Source of the DNA: Rhexocercosporidium sp. MPI-PUGE-AT-0058
Lineage: Eukaryota; Ascomycota; Leotiomycetes; Helotiales
Assembly (NCBI GenBank): GCA_020746875.1
Contig: JAGTJL010000001.1
Location: 4,712,001-4,776,000, forward strand
Length of the DNA: 64,000 nucleotides
Reading direction: 5' to 3'
Shown piece after piece: positions 31,262 through 42,303 of this stretch; positions within the stretch are counted from its first letter, which is position 1, and every line of letters begins with the position of its first letter. A model generated the notes under the pieces. The model was not told the origin of the DNA, did not search any database, and worked only from the letters and a program-made list of their open reading frames with translations. The position numbers and the translations under genes were made by a program.

Positions 31262-34096
31262 TGATTGAGTATTTATACATATCATTTTATTATGCTTTCC
31301 TTAGGTAAGAGTTATATGCTTTTTGTACTATTATATAGACTGTTTCAATTAATATATCATTTCACAGTATACCAACCAGGAACTTCAACTAATAAGTTAG
31401 TCTTCTCTCTAAGCGACTAACGTCATCGCAAAACACGCTTCCGAAATCAACCTACACCCATCCGATTTCGACACCGTTCTTTCCAAAATCTGCAGCGAGC
31501 TAAACGTCTTCTCCAAAAGCATTTCACACACCAAAACCACCTACGCCGAGAATCAGCTGGTTTCAAAGTCCTGCATACCATCAAAGTCCCCGTACGAGAG
31601 GACATCTTCGTCCTCGCACACGTCTACCTCCCACTTCGCCACGGCAGAAGATATCTCGTTCTCCTTAACTAAACAATCTACAACCAAAGAACATTTGTTC
31701 CGGCCCCAACCTCGAGGACGAAAATGACGCTGCCGCATTGGAAAGAGTGTAAGATGAACGGTACTCAACATTCCCAGGGACCGACATCTCCGTTCGAATT
31801 CCTGACAGTAGGATCTGGACCGGTGAATGGATTCGCCAGTGAGGATTCTGGAATATTGCGACTTTTAATACGTATTAGTATGTACTGCATAGCGTTGCTC
31901 AGCGAAGTTATAAGTGGCGCCATAAGTAAATCTCAGGCAAGCCTCTAGCAGTCCTCACATGTATCTGCTATAGCCGCTAAATACTCAAACAGAATCTCAA
32001 TTTCCTCTCAGACTATAAGTTCGGGGTTTTACATCAAGATACCGGAGACAGAGATGTTCATTGGGCAAGTGTACAGAACACTTCTTGGACTGTTTATCAA
32101 TTACGTATGATGCGTAGGCATTTCTCTCCATGCTAACTCAAGTCTTTGTTCTGTTTACTCAAGCTGAGTGTAAGAAAGGTCGGATAATAGACAACAAATG
32201 CCCCAAACTCATTGGCGCCATCGATCCACAGCCAGGAACGCCCTCAAGACTCAAAACTACTACTTGCAATCCGTTCTCTAGGGTATGCTCGGACCAAAAG
32301 TACTCTTTAGAGCATGTTCTCATAATTCTTGGCTTTACTACGCATTGATCGCGGCCCTGATGTCGTATTCTTGACGTGGCTGGTGCAGAAGTGTAAACCG
32401 AACTGGAAACTGGACAAAAGATTTAATCTGGGGATTATTTTCAGCGGCGGGAATGTGTTTTTTGTTTATCAGCCTACAAACTTATTGATTTCTAGTGCGC
32501 TCTCCGCCTTTTTGTGAATTCATTCTCTCAGTCCATGTTCTTTTTGAGTCTCGGCTAACACTTCAAAGTTCGAACTCATGGGTTATGCGCATTGCTACCA
32601 CCCAGTCTGTTTCCGGAATTACAACTATCTCCTGGGGGTTAGACTTGACTAGGGTCCTCAGTTGATGCAGATTGTGATGGTCTTTGGCATCGACTTGCCG
32701 AACAAGGCGTTTCTCGTATGCTGGGGCAACAGCACTGTGGTCGATAGATGCTTCCTGCATCAAATCTTCTCGCTGCAGCGCAGCGATGAAGAGTATCGCA
32801 GTATCACTATAGGGAGATGTCTGTTAAATTTTTGCAACCCTTGGTATGGTCTCACATTTGTTCTTTAACTCATTACGTGAAAAGGTTGAAAAGGTGAATG
32901 GGAACGTGAGGTATGGGGCATATGGGATTCTTAAGATGCTTTAGTCTTTGTAAGGTGTGTTGTTGATGATTCAAAATCACACATAATCTCAGGGCGCTAT
33001 GTGGCAGTATATTTTATGATGACTTGTGGTCTTGATTAATGATGACAAATTATCTGCAGGTGTCAGACAGTCCACACAGACATTCCTCTATAAAGTCCTA
33101 TCAGGTGCAAATCTAGCCATTCGACGGGCTCCTGTATGTGGCAGACAGGGCATTCAATCGTACTAGGGACACGTGACCTATGGAAGTTATTCTGATGGAT
33201 TGTCCAGCTCGAAGGTCCTTGTATGGCTTTCTGACACCAGCGCAGCTGTATTCACTGCAAGCATAGCAGGGCTAGGTGGTAGGGCACCGATAAGGGGGCC
33301 ATTGTCTGGCATGTACGAAGAATGGAAGGTGTTTCGGATGCAGAATCGGATTCGGAGAATGAGATATCATCAAGAAACTTGGAAGTGACAGTTAAGGAAA
33401 GCTCCTTCTTGATGTGTTTGTTGGGGGGACTGGAGGGCTGCACGTGGGTTCACATGTTTTGAGATGCTTCCTTGGCGGTAACTTTTGTTCTTGGTGATAT
33501 GTTCTTCTTTGGAGGTATCTCCCCTTCGAGTTGGAGTTTCCACCGCTGCGGTCACCACCCAAACTGTTTATATTCATCGCCATCTTATAGTAATCTCAAA
33601 GATCGTCAGCAATTTCTCTATAGCGCACTCAGATTGGCGGAGGTGCTAGAAACTCACCTTTGTCTACTTGCATTTAACCTCTTGATTTGCGACGAAGGTT
33701 TATGCAGAGTCTTCCAAGGAAGTGTGAAGCTGAGTGAAGTCGATCTAGGTGATTATATATTAAGAGACGAGGTAGTAGAAGATACTCTTAGATTCAAGGC
33801 GTGCTCGGCCTGGCAGGTGGTGAGGGGAGTGTGGGAAGTAATATTCTCGCTTCTTATTTGGAAATGTAGGCAAGTGCTGTCTGGGTGATGCTTGGAGAAT
33901 TTGCCCCTCTCTATTCCAATGATTAAAAGGACCTTGAAGTCTTTGAGGCAGAACGTTCGATTGAAGGGGCAATTTAAACCAGAGTACCACAAATCAATCT
34001 CTAGAATGCTCAGGCAATCACACCGAGCAAATGATGGTCTCTTCGAAGACTTGAGTTGGCAAACATATACCTTCTGCGCAAAAGATCTTGTTGCTG
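31262..34096. other. Gene-poor region downstream of NRPS
   Basis: About 2.8 kb without a convincing intact gene. 31407-31900 holds a protein-like relic (separate entry). On the minus strand near 33090-33150 a frame reads TIECPVCHIQEPVEWLDLHL, a Cys-x2-Cys zinc-finger-like fragment with no intact ORF around it. The rest shows only random short frames. Confidence 0.4.
31407..31900 (+). pseudogene. Relic coding fragments, possibly CocE/NonD-type hydrolase
   Basis: One frame near 31560-31665 reads FKVLHTIKVPVREDIFVLAH followed by VYLPLRHGRRYLVLL, the spacing of the N-terminal strand of CocE/NonD hydrolases (VPMRDGxxLxADVYxP...). Another stretch near 31780-31830 reads RIRIPDSRIWTGEWI. Stops and frame changes lie between them. 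The family assignment is tentative. Confidence 0.2.
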
Positions 34097-35541
34097 CTAG
34101 TCCAAGTCTTCCCAATCGTGCTCTATAAGCTCAACGTCGATTGTCTGGCATCCCAGTGTCATCCAATCTGCAATTTCCCTTCCATTGACGCCCACATCGA
34201 AAGTTCCATCACTCAGCGCCTGATGATTCAGCCATGCCCAGGGTCTGTAGGCAACTTCCATATTTTTGAATATCTCTACCAACTCGTCTTCGAACATCAG
34301 CAGAAATTGGACCGCAGTTTCAGTTGCCTTCCGCTCATGAGAAGGTGCACGGAAACTAAGTGGTATCATAAATGGCCGCGAGCCTCTCAAATCGCTACAG
34401 GTCTGACAAAATGGCAGAATGGAGGACTGAATCGACTCAAGCCGAAATATGGTATCCCATAACCCTAGATTTGATGTATTCTCCATGTCGCTTTTCTGCA
34501 TAGCTGCTTGAGCGAGTAGATGTGCTTGCTCGAGATGGTGGCGCTTGGTGTATTTATAGAGCCGCTCCAGATTGCGGGAGAGGTTTGCGCTTGCATCTAT
34601 GAGAGAGAATTCGTCTACTGGTGGGATGAGACCATCCTTATCTATCTGGGCTTGCTGCTCGGGCGTGAGGTAAAGATACTCACTAAGTCGGATCTTCTCC
34701 TTCGGGTGCAAGTCGAGTGATCTGAGGAGATAAAAATCAACCGTATGGCTACTTTGATCATTATCACTGGTGGCATAATATTCTGGATAGTATCTTCTAA
34801 CGTAATCCATATTCTCGGTAGTGCATAGATCCTGGGACAGTCGTTGATACCGTTCTGGAATTTTCGAGATCCAATTAGGAAGCAGTTGCGGATAATTGAG
34901 TCGAATTGCCACGTCCCAATCGTGAAGTGGCAGATGACTGAGTATTATCAGCCGCAATTCAGGCGGGAATCTAGAGTTAAATTTCGAAATCGCGCTTCTA
35001 AAAGGGTCCGCACGCTCTGGCCATGCGCATTTAATTCCCTTGAACGCGAGAGGAGTTCCAAAAAACTTGCAGGCGGCAGAGAATGGAACGAAATCAATGT
35101 AATGATCGTGCCCCTCAGGAATATTGTCTTGGCCTTTGCGTGTATGCAGGAATTGTCAAATCGATGGCCCGGAAAGTGGCACGTTTGAGCTGTATACCAC
35201 ATGGCCCATTTGCCAACCACTTGCATCGCCGCAAGACACAACTGTGGAGGTCTGGTCGTCGCTTAACAGAGCTGAGTTGTTCCCTCGGATTTTCAGAGCT
35301 CCTAGGAAGTGATCGTGATATACCATAATTCCGCCATAATACTTAGCACTGCGACGACATCAGCAAACGCTCACAGATTGCGCATCATTAGGAATGAAAC
35401 TTACAAAAGATAGAGCTTCTCGATGCGGTCAAGCCTAACTTCCATCCAAGCATTGTAGAGCTCGGCATTTCTCTGGTGCTGTTCAGTCTGATTATCGAGA
35501 ATACGTTGCTGCTCCTTCGTGAGCACAAAATCTTCGTCCAT
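34097..35541 (-). pseudogene. Fungal hypothetical gene with one in-frame TGA
   Basis: Model: complement(34097..35348, 35405..35541), about 462 codons, with a clean GTAAGT intron between. The first exon reads MDEDFVLTKEQQRIL and forms a charged helix. The second continues in one frame to 34097 except for a single TGA at 35156-35158, between GHVVYSSNVPLSGPSI and QFLHTRKGQ. After the stop the frame stays open for 352 more codons, including FPPELRLIILSHLPLHDWD (F-box-like/ordered helices) and PNWISKIPERYQRL. Protein-like character on both sides of the stop argues that they were one gene. Alternatives are a second short gene starting at Met 34957, or an unrecognised intron; I found no plausible one. 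Function unknown. Confidence 0.55.
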
Positions 35542-36982
35542 CTTCAGCGATACGCGAATATTTCTCTGCGAAAAGGTTTTGAAGAATCATGTATGAGATT
35601 TTGTGGGTTAAATGTCAATGGGTGGGATAGGTGTCCGGTGCTAAAACCAGCAAGAATCCAAGTAAGCTATGCTGCCAGTCCAGATAGCAACTTGATTCAA
35701 TATCTCCGATAAAGAGACAAGTTTCTGGTTCGATTTGACTGGACGGGTGGCTTAGGCTGTATTCTAATGTACTTCTACTGCACAACACATGTCACTAGTT
35801 TGCTATCTCCTTCCGTAAAAAAGTGACTACATCACAGATTTGTTGTGACTTGGTCGTGGTAATAACCGTGAACAGCTCGTGCGTCGGGTCCCAAATGACT
35901 ACTAAATCTACTAGTCAGTCTGCACATGTTCATATCTCATTTCTAAAATCATGTTATTTTGTGCGTTACGGTGCTTGTTTTAAATGCCCCTATAATTTTC
36001 TCCGCGGCCCAAGGTGTGGCAGCTACAAAGCAACGTTACCGAATTATTGGTTAGTAGGCCTTCAGTCTACTTTCTGATTTTTAACCTCCGTGTAACACCA
36101 AATATGGCTTACTAGACATCATAGAGAGCCTAGCGCTTTTAGACCTCATTCGGTTCGCCAGAATCAATTAAATGGAAGACTGACCTTTTTTTTGGTCCTT
36201 GTGGCTCGTCTATCCGTTCTAATTTAGTGGTTAAATTAAGCGAAGCCCCTGAAATAGGTAAACAGTCCAGACTTCGAGACCAGCAACTTAAAATAATACA
36301 ATTAATACTAGTCATAAGATCGATTGAGTGGGTTATTGTTCACCGCAGGACCCTTAATAAAAGGTAAGATCAGGAATTGTAGTGCGTTACCGTCATAGCA
36401 ATGCCTTAGCTTATTTAGCTCCAAGCGTCACGTGATAATAAATGGTTGCAATGGATCCTGCTAGTAACCTTTCTGTTCGGATGACATCTAAGAGATGTCA
36501 CTGTAAACGGTCATAAATCATTCAACGACTTCCATATGACTAATTAATTGACAGAAGTGAGGCGACGATAATCGAGTGTCCGATTTTGCTGGATGGCGTT
36601 CTTGAACCGACCCTCGGACTCAACACCCTCCTGATTGGAGAAACAGGTGTCTCGTAGATCGAGCTCCATAGGAAAACCAGTACAATGACAATTGTTCCTA
36701 AAAAGAACCTACTGTATGTTATTTGTCCCAATACTAAACTATGTTTATATACTCGTCATGATTTCTTTCCGCGTATTCCCAACTTCGTTCCGCAGCCGTA
36801 AAAGCTATCCAGCATATCAATACTCAACCTTGAGATTCGCAGCTTAGCTCAAGAATGCCATATACGACTACATAGAGGGATTCTAAATCCCGCGAGTGCT
36901 GCAGAGGGCAGCGCACATATGCAAATGATAACCGCCTTTGTAGGCGCCCAAAATCTCTCATCAAACCAAAGCCACGCTTGTC
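35542..36982. other. AT-rich intergenic, no gene seen
   Basis: Roughly 1.4 kb of AT-rich sequence with stop-dense frames on both strands. No RNA gene or TIR element was recognised. Confidence 0.4.
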
Positions 36983-37884
36983 ATGCTTCAATCAGAAGCA
37001 AGCACAGCAGCCAACATAACGCCATTAAGACCTCACTCTAAAACATCGCTGAAAGCCAAAGTCACGCTGACAAAACCCGCCGCGAGGAGCGCGTCTCAAT
37101 CAAGTAACAACATGACAGTTCGAAAAACTGTACGACTGGCCGATATTTTCCCAAAACTACGACAGCTGAAAGTTACGGAACTAAAAGCAAATTTAACTAA
37201 ACTGGCACTACAGCAACTTCTCAGGCGGATAGAACTAAGCAACAGCCTGACTAGAAGCATACTTCAACCTATTCTCTTCAACTTACCCTCCTATCTCAAC
37301 TCCCTCACAAACACACAGTCACTACTAATGCTGTCTAGGTTGAGAGTAGGATCTTGCCCCCGAAATCACTGCCTATAATTTCGTCGGCATTTGTGTTGAT
37401 CGTGAACCCGAGCTTGAAATCAACTTCGAACACGCCTTCTAGACAACGCCCCCACGATGGAACTCCTAGTCTATATTCAGATAGCGAATGGAGACCGCAA
37501 ATCTCAAGATGACAACAGCGGAAGATGTGTAAAGCTCTTCAAGAGGCGCGTGAGCTAGAAGCGACACTCGATAGTGCCGCTAGTAAACCTTCGATCAGAC
37601 ACATAGATGGATATGCCTCAAATTTAGACATTAAGAGAGAATTCAACAGCTCCGATGATGAGCCAGCGCTGTCATCCAGACAGAACAACACAGCTGGAAA
37701 TACAAGCGAGAGCCGTCCTTCAAAATTGAAAGTGGATATCATCCCGACCGTGTTGTATCAGGCTGAAGAGAGATATCAGAATAAGATGGTAGAAAGATAT
37801 AGAGCATCTACCAGGAATGCCGTGCGGTGTATGTCCGAGATCGATGATTCGGATAGCGATGAAGATGACTTTGTTGGTTTCTAA
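36983..37884 (+). pseudogene. Probable decayed gene with intact C-terminal exon
   Basis: 37525-37884 encodes 119 aa with natural character: charged coiled segment ALQEARELEATLDSAAS and an acidic tail DDSDSDEDDFVGF. The same frame extends upstream to about 37380 through SNTPSRQRPHDGTPSLYSDS but is broken by stops (TGA after QISR, earlier TAG and TAA). Several of these could come from Arg/Gln codons by C-to-T change. A different frame (36983-37378) is open for 131 aa. I cannot name a family. A spliced intact gene remains possible. Confidence 0.3.
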
Positions 37885-38246
37885 AACAAGAGGTCATCCA
37901 ACCTTGGATTTTATGGCCACTAAAACTCCTGCAGAAATCTCGTAAACTAGATCATGGTGATTTCAAACACTGTACAGACTTATTTACATGACGTCATCCC
38001 ATTGCTCTCAAGAATAATGCTTCGTATCAACTCGACGGAAATGGACCTAACACGGGACAAAGAACATTGTAATTACTTAGTGCCACAACCTGCTGAACCC
38101 AGCTAAAAATCAAGTGCCCTTTGACTTGAGATTCCTTTGAACATGAAAACAATAGAGAATCTTGTTTCCCGGCCTTGTCCTAACTAGTGACATGAAGCCG
38201 CTGTAGATTCCAAATATACACGCTCGTAGTTACCAGCAGTACAAAA
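37885..38246. promoter_or_regulatory. Amidoligase promoter region
   Basis: 360 bp separating the relic from the amidoligase start. No recognisable site. Confidence 0.3.
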
Positions 38247-39782
38247 ATGCCCAAAAATGTCACGCACCCTCCTCTCTCCGATTTAGAAACCTCCAATCTT
38301 CTATCGAAACGCCAGCACCCACAGCTAACCTTCGGTCTAGAGATGGAGCTCGACTTCTCCGTCGCCCGCCATCTCTATTTCGATTGGCTCGCCACACTTC
38401 CCAACATCCCACCCTACCCCGATGACACCGACATGGACGATCTCCCTACCCGCTCTACTGACCACTGGGTCACAGCCAGAGAACGATACAACGACCGAAT
38501 CGTCTGGGGCCTACAAGATCCATCGCCAACATTCAGCCAAGCGACCTACAGTACAGAATCGACCGATTCGCAGGCATCAGCTAATCTCCGCCAGAACCTT
38601 CTTCAATACTTGCTGGCGTTCCTAAATCGCGAACTGTCTACTTCTAAGCAGGGGAAGATGTTGATTGGAAATGTGGTGTGGGGTGGGAATCCGAAGACAG
38701 CAATGAGTGAGGTCTGGACTGTAGTGAACGATGACAGCGTCGCACCTGGGAGGGAAGCCTACGGGCAGACATTCCAGCCTGCGCAGCCGTATCATGTGAT
38801 TAGGCAGTTCTTTCGGTGTGTGGGTGCGGAATTGGTTTCGAAGGTCTATGCTTTTGATGGGCTTGAGAATGAGGTGTTCCCGGCGCTTAAGGAACTCCAT
38901 GAGGATATGGAAGATGACTATCAGCATGGGGCATGGTTTACAGGCGAGACGCACCTTCATGTGCATTTTGGGATTGAGAACGAGGAGATCACACTGGAGT
39001 TGGCGCAGACGCTGTGTGCTCTGTACGGTCTGTTCGAGAACCAGATTGAGAGATTTGTGAAGAATTCGCAGAGGGAGTCGCCGTGGTGCAGACGGTTGCG
39101 GAAAGGAATGGAGGGGAGGCAGATGTATACGGCGCCGATTACTTTGACTGGCGACGTGGACCTTGCCATGAGACCCGAGCGAAGATACACACAAGAGGGG
39201 TTCACTGATGAGGTATACGATACCAGATCTCTGCAGGAGCTGAAATCTCTAATGAGTGGCTACTCGGCAGGGGAAGATATCCCAAACAAACCTATACCTA
39301 TACTTGGAGTCAGAGAGTGGACTGCGCTGAACATATCCGTAGCCAGAGACAACACACCAACGACGTTTGAGTTCCGCCACCACCACGGTACTTCCGACCC
39401 AGAGGAGATTAAATTCTGGGTACAATTATGTGGCAATATGTTGAGATTCGCATATTTACTCACGCAGTTGGGGATCAAGCTTAAGGATCCTGTGGCAGAT
39501 ACTGCGAATAATGGGAGTGGCCCTACTTGCTTAGAAGACTGGACTAAGAAGGATATCCTGGATATCGTTGGTATGTCGAATGAGGCAAAGGCGCATTTCT
39601 GGGCCCAGACCCAGAAATTCCACGATAATGCTAATGACAGCGAGAGAGACGTGGAGGAATGGATGATTGCAAAGAGAGTACAGAGACGCAAGGCTGGAGA
39701 GGAAACAGGAATTTTCATGGATAGTGAAATCGTGGCTAGCCCAGTAAGCTTTCGTCCTTCTCGAGTATCTCCGCGTCCCTAG
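38247..39782 (+). CDS. Putative amidoligase enzyme (Amidoligase_2 type)
   Basis: Single exon, 511 aa. The hallmarks of the fungal/bacterial amidoligase family (glutamine-synthetase/GCS-like fold) are in order: FGLEMELDF near residue 30 (metal-binding Glu pair), the central ETHLHVHFGIEN near 235 (His cluster), and TFEFRHHHGTSDPEEI near 375, followed by a helical C-terminus. Family knowledge: these enzymes use ATP to form an amide bond between a carboxylate and an amine, often on peptides or proteins. Substrates of the fungal stand-alone members are largely unknown. There is no signal peptide. A basic, Ser/Pro-rich tail ends the protein. It borders the repeat-rich accessory region, with no evident partner gene. 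Confidence 0.85.
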   Translation: MPKNVTHPPLSDLETSNLLSKRQHPQLTFGLEMELDFSVARHLYFDWLATLPNIPPYPDDTDMDDLPTRSTDHWVTARERYNDRIVWGLQDPSPTFSQATYSTESTDSQASANLRQNLLQYLLAFLNRELSTSKQGKMLIGNVVWGGNPKTAMSEVWTVVNDDSVAPGREAYGQTFQPAQPYHVIRQFFRCVGAELVSKVYAFDGLENEVFPALKELHEDMEDDYQHGAWFTGETHLHVHFGIENEEITLELAQTLCALYGLFENQIERFVKNSQRESPWCRRLRKGMEGRQMYTAPITLTGDVDLAMRPERRYTQEGFTDEVYDTRSLQELKSLMSGYSAGEDIPNKPIPILGVREWTALNISVARDNTPTTFEFRHHHGTSDPEEIKFWVQLCGNMLRFAYLLTQLGIKLKDPVADTANNGSGPTCLEDWTKKDILDIVGMSNEAKAHFWAQTQKFHDNANDSERDVEEWMIAKRVQRRKAGEETGIFMDSEIVASPVSFRPSRVSPRP

Positions 39783-40738
39783 AATTTCCGGGGTTTGCAG
39801 ACTTGTGAAACGCAATAGTAACCCTTCATATAGGAATATAAAATCCTCCAACGCTACCACCCCCTCCTACAATTCCCTCCACACCCACCACTAACAGACG
39901 ACGACCAACTTATCCTAGGTCTTCAAAACGTCTTCGCGGTAATTGAAAGAAAATTAATCCCAGACCACAGGAGAAGACCTCGAGACTACGAAGACCTGAA
40001 AGAAAATGCAAGTCGTGACGGTACCGGGCAGCTCGCAGTGTGGTTGAACTACCAGACATATATTCTGACGGAAGATAGAAGACGAGCAGGAAATCGGGGG
40101 ACGGAATGCGCGGTTATGTAATGTGAAAGGGGAATGGCCTATATACGGTGATGCTTGGAGTGCTTCAAGAAGATAGGGAGACATAGTGGTTACATTTTGT
40201 CCCAAACTTAGGAATTATGAATCGAAATCTCTTTCCCCGTTACATGATCGGTGCTGCCTGTTTCTGCAAAAAGTGACGCTGTGTAGATCCTATTCTGCTT
40301 TGCTTGCCTGAAGAATATAGATCCTTCAGTTACTATGTTCTACTATCAACAATCCTTTGCTTCGGCGGAAACATACACAGGACAGTAAAAGCTGAGCAGT
40401 AAAGATAGATTCATAAGCGTCAACACAGAATGAGGAAAGATTCCGGTGTAAAAATCAACAAACAAGACATAAAAAAAATGCAAATCACAACACCCGCAAA
40501 CTGAAGGGGCTCCCAGAGAATCAAAGTGCCATTCTTATGCTCAACCAAGCTCCTTATACGTCCCCATCATAGAGTACGTAATTAAATAATGACCACGCCT
40601 CCCCAACGCCATTCATCATGCCAACCCAGTTTCAAGTCCCAGCCTAGCAACCAGACTCTAAAAACGCCCGCAAATTGCTCTCTCGGATAGCATCCAGTCC
40701 AGCGGAAGACAAAAGAAAGAACCACCAGAGAAGTAAAT
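39783..40738. other. Intergenic between convergent amidoligase and Ufd1 genes
   Basis: About 0.95 kb holding the two 3' ends. Purine-rich around 39950-40100. No gene seen. Confidence 0.45.
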
Positions 40739-41961
40739 CTAGACTTTTCGTCCATCCAGTCTACGTCCCACGCTAGGCTCGGGCTTCTTCTCCTCCTTGA
40801 CTTCCACTTTCTCATCTTTCTCGCGCTTGACACCACCCTTCAAAGTATGCCCTTGTCCAGCGAAATGAGGTTGTTGCGCATCGGCATTCTCCTTGTCCTT
40901 ATCGGCTTGTGTTTTCAATGGCTTAATCTCGTAACCAAAGAATAGCTTATTCGGCGCTAATCTTAGAGGCTGTGGGCCATTCGTTCGCCGGACTGCAGCT
41001 GCGGCTGGAGCGGGTGGGTTTGTGCTAGTTCCTGCGACGGGGGTGGATGCTTTGGGAGTAGGAGTTTTGCTGCTCTTCTTTGCAGAGAGTTTCTGGCCAC
41101 CGAGGAGAAAGTTGGAGGATACTGCTTTGGCACCTGCGAGAGCTGAGATTGAGGATGGGGCAATGGCGTCGTAGTTGATGGCTTGTGCCATGGTTCCTTG
41201 GTTATGCAACATTCCTCCTGCGGGCATACCATTTCCGGATCTGGGGGTGGATGTTCCGCTTGTTCGGGTGGGTTCGACATATCCAACTGGAGGTGCGAAA
41301 TCTACTTCTACATCTGTCTCCATTACGCAAACTCCCATCTTGTCACTCTCTGGCTTGACCTCCAAGACCGCCACATCGTAGATGGTATCGTTGTATTTGA
41401 AGGAGAAGATATCGCCCTTGGTGACGGTGGAGAAGTTCCGGAAGGCTTTCTCAAGAACGGCTTTTGGGTCGGAGATCTCGAGGAAATTGACATCTTGGGG
41501 TTGGAGTTTGACGAGAGAGGCGAGGGCAAGGTCGGTGGAACGGATTTGGATCAGGTCACCGGTATCGAGGAGAAGAGCTTGCATCATCTGCTTGTATTAG
41601 GTATCACCCCTCATCGCGGGGTGGAAGAACGTACCCAGTTCGGCAGATACAACTTTCCTTCCTCAGCAATGAACTCCAATACACCACAGTGAGTCGTTCT
41701 GTCCATCTGGCCGTTTGTGAGCTCGAAGAGCATGGGGTATGTGATGTGTAGTCTGGTGAGCTTCTCGAGCGCCGAGGGTGGCATAATAATCTTTCCGCCA
41801 TAGTTCAGATCCTCTCTCTCGGGGCCAGGGAGCATGACTGTTGGATAGCAGCGGTAGTATTCGTCGAAGCGCTTGGGAGGACCTCGCATGCCGCCTCTTT
41901 GCAGCATTTGGTACATCGCCATCGGATCATCTTGCTCGTAGTAGTTTCCAAAAGACTGCAT
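40739..41961 (-). CDS. ufd1: Ubiquitin fusion degradation protein Ufd1
   Basis: Spliced model: complement(40739..41587, 41635..41961), 391 aa. The N-terminal double-psi barrel shows FDEYYRCYPTVMLPGPEREDLNYGGKIIMPPSALEKL and YPMLFEL. FIAEEGKLYLPNWMMQALLL spans the intron, and DVNFLEISDPKAVLEKAFRNFS and GDIFSFKYNDTIYDVAVLEVKP follow. The disordered C-tail carries the Npl4/Cdc48-binding segments. Role: substrate adaptor of Cdc48/p97 with Npl4 in ubiquitin-dependent extraction. The extreme N-terminus is ambiguous. Either MQSFGN starts at 41961, or an upstream exon consisting of only the ATG (42005-42007) joins through a 48-nt intron with TACTAAT and CAG to give MSFGN. Confidence 0.95.
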
Positions 41962-42303
41962 GGTTATTAGTATTTGCCTTTCTTCTTTTGGAGGGCGAAC
42001 TAACCATCTTGAAAGTATTTTAGGTAGTGTGAGAAGAAGAGGGAGGTATGTGTGTGAAGAGAAAGTGCCAAACTATTCGAGGAAGCAGAAGAAGTGGTGG
42101 TGGTTTTAAAAAGAAGCTCGAAGCTCCCAAAAGTCCAGATGACGTTCTCTTGGTTGTGCATGACTGCCGGATAATCTAAACGCCGAAATAGTAGCCTTGC
42201 ATTCCAACCCAACTCTAACCTAGATTTACTCAAAGCCAATCTCTGTTCGACTGGGATATCAAACAACCACAGAACTAAATCAATGGTTCCCTAAATAAAC
42301 ACA
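41962..42303. promoter_or_regulatory. Shared promoter of ufd1 and lin1-like genes
   Basis: The two housekeeping genes diverge from a common region of about 0.3 kb with pyrimidine-rich tracts towards ufd1. No classical TATA box is seen. Confidence 0.45.

Noticed and set aside
38622..39194. 190-aa antisense frame within the amidoligase gene
   Set aside because: Overlaps the conserved catalytic region on the other strand and shows no motif.
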